Of a stretch of DNA of 8,772 nucleotides, positions 5,340 to 8,772 are shown piece after piece (the first letter of the stretch is position 1; each line of letters begins with the position of its first letter). The DNA lies in contig JAFGEY010000517.1 of the NCBI GenBank assembly GCA_016931365.1, forward strand, positions 1-8,772. Direction: 5' to 3'. This DNA comes from Anaerolineae bacterium (GTDB lineage: Bacteria > Chloroflexota > Anaerolineae > JAFGEY01). The notes beneath the pieces were generated by a model. The model searched no databases. It saw only the letters and a program-made list of their open reading frames with translations, and was not told where the DNA came from. The translations under genes were made by a program, and so were the position numbers.

Positions 5340-6944
5340 TTATAATTCCTGCGTCTCAAACACCGCGACCGAGACGATCAGACAAACCACGATCCACACC
5401 ACGCCGGCGGCCAGCGCGCCGCCGTTCGCCGCGATCGACATATTCAACCCCAACGTGCTGGCCCAGCCCACCAACCCGGCCGGAGCTAACGTGCCATAAA
5501 GCGGAATGGCGCCGGCCAACAACAGCACCACCGCCCCGCCAAAGCCGATCCCGGCGGCCACGCCGGTCGAGTTGGCGATGGCGCTCCCCAACAAGGTCAC
5601 GGCGGCAAAGGTGAGCATCCACACCCACAGCAGCAGGTTGCCGAACATGAACGGGCCGAACTTGAACGGATCAAAGAGCACACTGGTGTAATAAAAGGCG
5701 CCCAGCGCCGCCAGCGCAAAAGCCAGCCCATAGACCACCGCCTGAGCCACGAACTTGCTCAAGATAAATGCCCAACGCGGCAGCGGCTTGCTCATAATCA
5801 ATGCGGTGGTGCCCCGCTCCTTTTCCCCGGCGACTGCCCCCATTCCCAGCAGCACGGCCAGGATAAAGCCAAACTGGGTGATGTTTTTGATGTACTGCGC
5901 CATCGAATCGGCCGTCGTCGGCGTGGGGATCAGGCCGGAAAACTGCTCCGCACCGGGGACGGCGCGCAGTATTTCGGGCGTAAACTTGGCCAGCAGCGGC
6001 GATCCCATGCCAAAGATCAGGAACACCACACCCACCACCAGCGCACGCCGCGAGCGCCACTGCTGGATCATTTCCTTGCCAAAACTGAGGCCAAACAACT
6101 TCCACTCGGCCGGCCAGGCCATAACCGGCCTGACCGATTGGCGCGTTTCTCTCCCTTGCCACCAGGCCCAGGCCAGGCCAGGCAGGGCCAGAGCAAACAA
6201 AATGCCCTCAATGGCCCAGGCGCTCGTGATGGACTGCGCCAGATAAACGGCCAGCGCGTCAACAGTCGAGTGATACAGCACTGCCGCCACAAAGTAAAGC
6301 GGATTGCGGCGCTTGAACGCCAGCCAGACCGCCACCGACAGGGTGACGTGGACAAGCATGGCGATGAATCGCTCAATCAAGGGCAAGATAGCCTGAAAGG
6401 GCGAGGACAAAAAGGCGTCCAACTGCTGTTTGAGGACCGCCAGTTGGCCGGCGGGCAAATTCAGGAGCGACAGGTCTTGTCCGCGCACCTGCCACAGCGA
6501 GGTAATGCTGGCAGCCATAATGACGGCAAAGATCATGGCCTCGATGCCACCGTGGCCCAGCCCCACCATCACTGCACTGTCCCAACGTCTCAAACTCGCA
6601 GAGTTTGACAAACTCTGCGAGTTCGTCGACCTCGTTGAGGTCGCGCGGAACAGCAGCCAGTACCCGGCCGCCCGCGCCAGCGATTCGCACACCCCGGCCG
6701 ACAGGCCCAGCAGCAGCACAGTCTGGATCGACAATGGTGAATCTGGAGTTGGCTGTTTCAGAACGCCCAGGTCGGTCAGCCAATCGTTGAGCGGCAGGTG
6801 ATAAATCTGTGAAATGACAAAGGTGGCCATGCCGACGCAAAACAGCCACCAGGGCGCGCCCAATCGGCGGCGAGCCAGCGCCGCCAGGACGATAGGCAAG
6901 ACGATCATCAACGATATAGCGAGAATATACGCAAAGAGGATCAT
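5340..6944 (-). CDS. Fusion: YhfC/PrsW-like intramembrane protease-like domain + ABC-2 type permease
   Basis: This 534-residue integral membrane protein has two parts. Residues 1 to about 265 are a YhfC-family polytopic domain with motifs of glutamic-type intramembrane proteases: CESLAR (E87, R91), GLGHGGIE (H131-x-x-x-E135), H199 in LVHVTLS, and YHSTVD (H225-x-x-x-D229). Residues about 281-534 are an ABC-2 permease with roughly six membrane segments and the conserved cytosolic AGEKERGTTALIMSKPLPRW at 372-391. Start: GAGG overlaps the stop of the upstream ATPase gene, with 7 bases to the ATG. It follows the ATPase by 9 bp and is clearly its transport partner. Residues 101-118 (ATSTRSTNSQ and on) are a Ser/Thr/Asn-rich stretch encoded by two palindromes and look like an insertion. 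The exported substrate is unknown. Whether the first half is an active protease is not shown. Confidence 0.85.
   Translation of the reverse strand: MILFAYILAISLMIVLPIVLAALARRRLGAPWWLFCVGMATFVISQIYHLPLNDWLTDLGVLKQPTPDSPLSIQTVLLLGLSAGVCESLARAAGYWLLFRATSTRSTNSQSLSNSASLRRWDSAVMVGLGHGGIEAMIFAVIMAASITSLWQVRGQDLSLLNLPAGQLAVLKQQLDAFLSSPFQAILPLIERFIAMLVHVTLSVAVWLAFKRRNPLYFVAAVLYHSTVDALAVYLAQSITSAWAIEGILFALALPGLAWAWWQGRETRQSVRPVMAWPAEWKLFGLSFGKEMIQQWRSRRALVVGVVFLIFGMGSPLLAKFTPEILRAVPGAEQFSGLIPTPTTADSMAQYIKNITQFGFILAVLLGMGAVAGEKERGTTALIMSKPLPRWAFILSKFVAQAVVYGLAFALAALGAFYYTSVLFDPFKFGPFMFGNLLLWVWMLTFAAVTLLGSAIANSTGVAAGIGFGGAVVLLLAGAIPLYGTLAPAGLVGWASTLGLNMSIAANGGALAAGVVWIVVCLIVSVAVFETQEL
6593..6623. repeat. 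Perfect 14-bp palindrome with GAC loop inside the permease gene
   Basis: Arms 6593-6606 and 6610-6623 (AACTCGCAGAGTTT and its complement) are perfect and separated by GAC, giving the apex TTTGACAAA. On the - strand it encodes residues about 108-118 of the fusion protein in frame. Similar apex sequence occurs in the palindrome at 8530-8564. Confidence 0.9.
6627..6643. repeat. Perfect 7-bp palindrome with GTT loop beside the larger one
   Basis: CGACCTC at 6627-6633 and GAGGTCG at 6637-6643 are perfect complements around GTT. Four bases separate this from the larger palindrome. It encodes about residues 101-106 of the fusion protein, so the two hairpins together account for the whole low-complexity insertion. 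Confidence 0.8.
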
Positions 6945-6953
6945 AACTTTGCC

Positions 6954-7883
6954 TCACGATTGGCTGAGGGCCAAAAAAATCTCTTCCAGCGAAGGGTGAA
7001 TCCACTCATAACGCGACAGCGCCAGGCCGTGCTCGGCCACCAACGGCCAGAGCGCCTGCTTGCTCGTCGCCGGATCGCTCACCGAGATACGCAGTTCGTC
7101 TTCATTGATCGTCGTTCCGACCACCCACGGCTGCGCTTGCACTTGGGCAACAAATCCATCCAGCGCGGGCAGGCTCTCCCGTTCAACTTGCAGCGCAATG
7201 ACGTTGGTGGCATAACGGGCCAGCAGTTCGTCACGCTTGGCCACCAGCAGCAGTTGCCCCTGATGGATGATGCCCACCGTGTCGCAGACCCGCTCGATGT
7301 CGGAAAGGATGTGGCTGGACAGGAACACCGTCACCTGCCCGCGCAGCCCGGCGATCATTTCCAGCACCTCGTAGCGGCCGGCCGGGTCGAGGGAACTGGT
7401 CGGCTCATCCAACAGCAGCACCGGCGGGCGGTGGATGAACGCCTGGGCGATGCCCAAACGCTGGTGCATGCCGCCGGAAAAGCCGCCGATGTGCCGCTTG
7501 GCCGCGTCCTTTAGCCCGGCCAGCTCCAGCATCTCGTCTACCCGCTGCTGGCGTTCAGCCGCGTCCATCTGAAACAGCGCAGCCACATAATGGAGGTACT
7601 CACGCGGCGTCATCCAGTTGTAGAAAGTGGGGTCCTGGGGCAGGTAGCCGAACTGCTGCCGTGCCGTGCTGTCGGCCTGAGTGGCCTCTATGTCCATGAT
7701 CCAGGCCGAACCGGATGTCGGCCTGGCCAGGCCGGCGAGCAGGCGCATAGTGGTGGTCTTGCCGGCGCCGTTGCGCCCCAAAAAGCCGAAAATAGACCCG
7801 GCCTCGACGGTCAGATCGAGCGGCTTGAGCGCTTGCACATCCCGATAATTTTTGCTCAATCCGGCGCAGCGAATGGCATCCAT
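6954..7883 (-). CDS. ABC transporter ATP-binding protein (ABC-2 exporter type)
   Basis: This is a 309-residue ATPase. I chose the ATG at 7883, which has AAGGAA 7 bases upstream and starts MDAIRCAGLSKNYRD, the normal beginning of such ATPases. A TTG at 7904 would add seven residues but overlaps the previous gene and lacks a comparable site. Motifs: Walker A GRNGAGKTT at 36-44, Q-loop Q83 in LPQDPTF, signature FSGGMHQR at 135-142, Walker B VLLLDE at 155-160, D-loop SSLD, and H-loop H191 in SSHIL. The C-terminal 90 residues form the extra domain common in ABC-2 drug, lipid or Na+ exporters, ending HPSLEEIFLALS. It energises the fused YhfC-permease encoded directly downstream. It starts 1 bp after the stop of the PLDc_N gene, suggesting translational coupling. 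Confidence 0.95.
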   Translation of the reverse strand: MDAIRCAGLSKNYRDVQALKPLDLTVEAGSIFGFLGRNGAGKTTTMRLLAGLARPTSGSAWIMDIEATQADSTARQQFGYLPQDPTFYNWMTPREYLHYVAALFQMDAAERQQRVDEMLELAGLKDAAKRHIGGFSGGMHQRLGIAQAFIHRPPVLLLDEPTSSLDPAGRYEVLEMIAGLRGQVTVFLSSHILSDIERVCDTVGIIHQGQLLLVAKRDELLARYATNVIALQVERESLPALDGFVAQVQAQPWVVGTTINEDELRISVSDPATSKQALWPLVAEHGLALSRYEWIHPSLEEIFLALSQS

Positions 7884-7884
7884 A

Positions 7885-8094
7885 TCAGTCTTCCTTGCGG
7901 CCAAAAACCAGGTAAATGATGGGCCCGAACAGGTTGACCATCACGATCACCAACACCCACACCCATTTGGGGCCGCGCGTAAAAGGCCGTTTGATCAGGT
8001 CGTACAAGGCAAAAACCATCAACCCCAACTGGAGCAGGATAATAGGAATCAGCAAAGGAAGATATTTTCCGATCAGGGCAAGTCCCTCGTTCAT
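7885..8094 (-). CDS. Small PLDc_N-domain membrane protein
   Basis: This 69-residue protein has two predicted membrane segments (about 10-32 and 44-64) separated by a short basic cytosolic loop, IKRPFTRGPK. The pattern ALYDLIKRP, W-V-x-V-I-V-x-V-N, FGPIIYLVFGRKE matches the PLDc_N module, first described at the N-terminus of cardiolipin synthases and phospholipase D nucleases and also common as a stand-alone protein. The start is well supported by AAGGAGG 6 bases before the ATG. Its stop is separated by 1 bp from the ATPase start, so it is translated together with the ABC genes. In other bacteria such small proteins sit next to ABC-2 exporters, so an accessory role to the transporter is plausible but unproven. 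No catalytic HKD motif is present. Confidence 0.85.
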   Translation of the reverse strand: MNEGLALIGKYLPLLIPIILLQLGLMVFALYDLIKRPFTRGPKWVWVLVIVMVNLFGPIIYLVFGRKED

Positions 8095-8105
8095 GTCTGG
8101 CCTCC

Positions 8106-8513
8106 TTATTCGACCTCAATGATCCGAAAAGAGCTGCTGAAACTGGCATTGAGCGACGCCCGCGCGCCGCAATATTTTTCTTCCGAGAGCTGGATCGAAC
8201 GCTCTACATCGTTTGGCTTGATGTTTCTGCCGTAAACGACGTACTCCAAATGGATGCTGGTATAGCGCTTGGGATGTTCCTCGGCGCGCTCGCCGTTCAG
8301 GTTGATTTCAAAGCCTGTGACGTGGGCGCGCTTTTTCTGCAAGATGCTGATCACATCCATCGCCGTGCAGCCGCCCAGGCCCAGCAGCACCAACTCCATC
8401 GGCGATACGCCGCTGCCGCCCTCATGGTCGTCGAGGACAACGGCGGGGCCATCGCCCGCGCGGCCGACAAATTGCAGGCCGTCCGTCCATTTCAAGGTTG
8501 CGTTTACAGACAT
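8106..8513 (-). CDS. OsmC family protein (YhfA-like)
   Basis: This 135-residue protein has the normal length of the small OsmC subfamily. OsmC/Ohr proteins are thiol peroxidases that reduce organic hydroperoxides or detoxify reactive sulfur species in the cytosol, using two Cys residues. Both are visible: Cys49 in LLGLGGCTAMDVISIL and Cys115 in EEKYCGARASL. Also typical are the N-terminal GRAGDGPAVVLDD, SPMELVL, and the helix-strand region GFEINLNGERAEEHPKRYTSIHLEY. The start ATG has AAGGAG 6 bases upstream (8520-8525). It lies downstream of thioredoxin reductase and 11 bp before the PLDc_N gene, whose ribosome-binding site overlaps this gene's stop codon. The YhfA-like branch is poorly characterised; peroxidase activity is inferred from the Cys pair. 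Confidence 0.93.
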   Translation of the reverse strand: MSVNATLKWTDGLQFVGRAGDGPAVVLDDHEGGSGVSPMELVLLGLGGCTAMDVISILQKKRAHVTGFEINLNGERAEEHPKRYTSIHLEYVVYGRNIKPNDVERSIQLSEEKYCGARASLNASFSSSFRIIEVE

Positions 8514-8529
8514 TTTGCGCTCCTTGCGA

Positions 8530-8564
8530 AATAAACCAGGTTTTTGACAAAAACCTGGTTTATT
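8530..8564. repeat. Perfect 16-bp palindrome between trxB and osmC; possible bidirectional terminator or attenuator
   Basis: Arms 8530-8545 and 8549-8564 (AATAAACCAGGTTTTT and its complement) are perfect around GAC. Read on the - strand, the stem CCAGG...CCTGG is followed by TTTATT, so it could end or attenuate trxB transcription 14 bp after the stop. It stands only 4 bases upstream of the osmC ribosome-binding site. The apex TTTGACAAA is shared with the palindrome inside the permease gene. Confidence 0.75.
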
Positions 8565-8578
8565 ATGAAAATATACGT

Positions 8579-8772
8579 CTAGTTTGTTCCGTGTTCACTC
8601 AAAAACCGGTCGGCCTGGATTGCCGCCATCGCCCCCGATCCGGCGGCGACGACGCATTGGCGAAAGTCGGGATTCTGCACATCACCGGCGGCGAACACGC
8701 CGGGCACATTGGTGCGCTGGTAGTCGTCGGTGAGGATGTACCCGGCCTCGTCCAGCGCGACCTGACCGGCGA
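8579..8772 (-). CDS. trxB: Thioredoxin reductase, C-terminal part (5' partial)
   Basis: The frame is open from the right edge, and 63 residues before a TAG stop are visible. It is the FAD-domain C-terminus of a low-molecular-weight pyridine nucleotide-disulfide oxidoreductase. The hallmark [18 protein letters not shown] contains the GxFAAGD FAD-binding motif and the Arg-Gln pair typical of TrxB, followed by [18 protein letters not shown]. TrxB passes electrons from NADPH to thioredoxin. The redox-active CxxC and the NADPH site lie outside the window, so a ferredoxin:NADP reductase-like or bacillithiol-disulfide-reductase-like relative cannot be excluded, although the visible sequence fits TrxB best. 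It lies 65 bp upstream of osmC, in the same direction. Confidence 0.88.
   Translation of the reverse strand, partial: AGQVALDEAGYILTDDYQRTNVPGVFAAGDVQNPDFRQCVVAAGSGAMAAIQADRFLSEHGTN

Noticed and set aside
7884..7904. TTG start of the ABC ATPase at 7904
   Set aside because: It would overlap the previous gene, and the added residues are not family-like. The ATG at 7883 has a well-spaced AAGGAA.
8544..8574. TTGACA and TATTAT in and beside the 8530-8564 palindrome as a + strand promoter
   Set aside because: The spacing is only 11 bp, and transcription would run antisense into the 3' end of trxB.

Overview
The window is a gene-dense, high-GC stretch of bacterial chromosome with no phage, transposase, CRISPR or RNA gene visible. 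The proteins (BshA, a family 1 encapsulin with ferritin-like cargo, DegV, a YhfC-type membrane protein) and the abundance of small palindromes would fit Chloroflexota (Anaerolineae-like). That placement is an inference from gene content only and is weak.

Left block, + strand (1-3225): the 3' part of a bacillithiol-synthesis glycosyltransferase (bshA) is followed after 24 bp by a 328-residue ferritin-like protein, then an encapsulin shell protein, then a rubrerythrin-like protein without a rubredoxin domain. A clean intrinsic terminator closes the block. The ferritin-like protein ends in a Pro/Ala/Glu-rich linker and a TVGSL-type tail, the signature of an encapsulin cargo-loading peptide. This is therefore a cargo-plus-shell nanocompartment operon, probably for iron oxidation and storage or peroxide defence.

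Middle block, + strand (3226-5339): a DegV/FakB-type fatty-acid-binding protein and a two-domain GNAT-like protein form a tight pair. A palindrome lies between this pair and the convergent genes on the other strand.

Right block, - strand (5340-8772, transcribed right to left): thioredoxin reductase (C-terminal end only), an OsmC-family protein, a 69-residue PLDc_N-type membrane protein, an ABC ATPase, and a 534-residue protein that fuses a YhfC/PrsW-like intramembrane protease-like domain to an ABC-2 permease. The last four genes are 1 to 11 bp apart, with ribosome-binding sites overlapping or adjoining the preceding stop codons. A 16-bp perfect palindrome separates trxB from osmC.

A common theme is thiol and redox homeostasis: bacillithiol synthesis, encapsulated ferritin, rubrerythrin-like protein, OsmC and thioredoxin reductase all lie within 9 kb. 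The two most unusual points are the encapsulin cargo with tandem ferritin-like domains, and the YhfC-permease fusion, which carries an in-frame palindromic insertion whose apex sequence matches the trxB-osmC palindrome.
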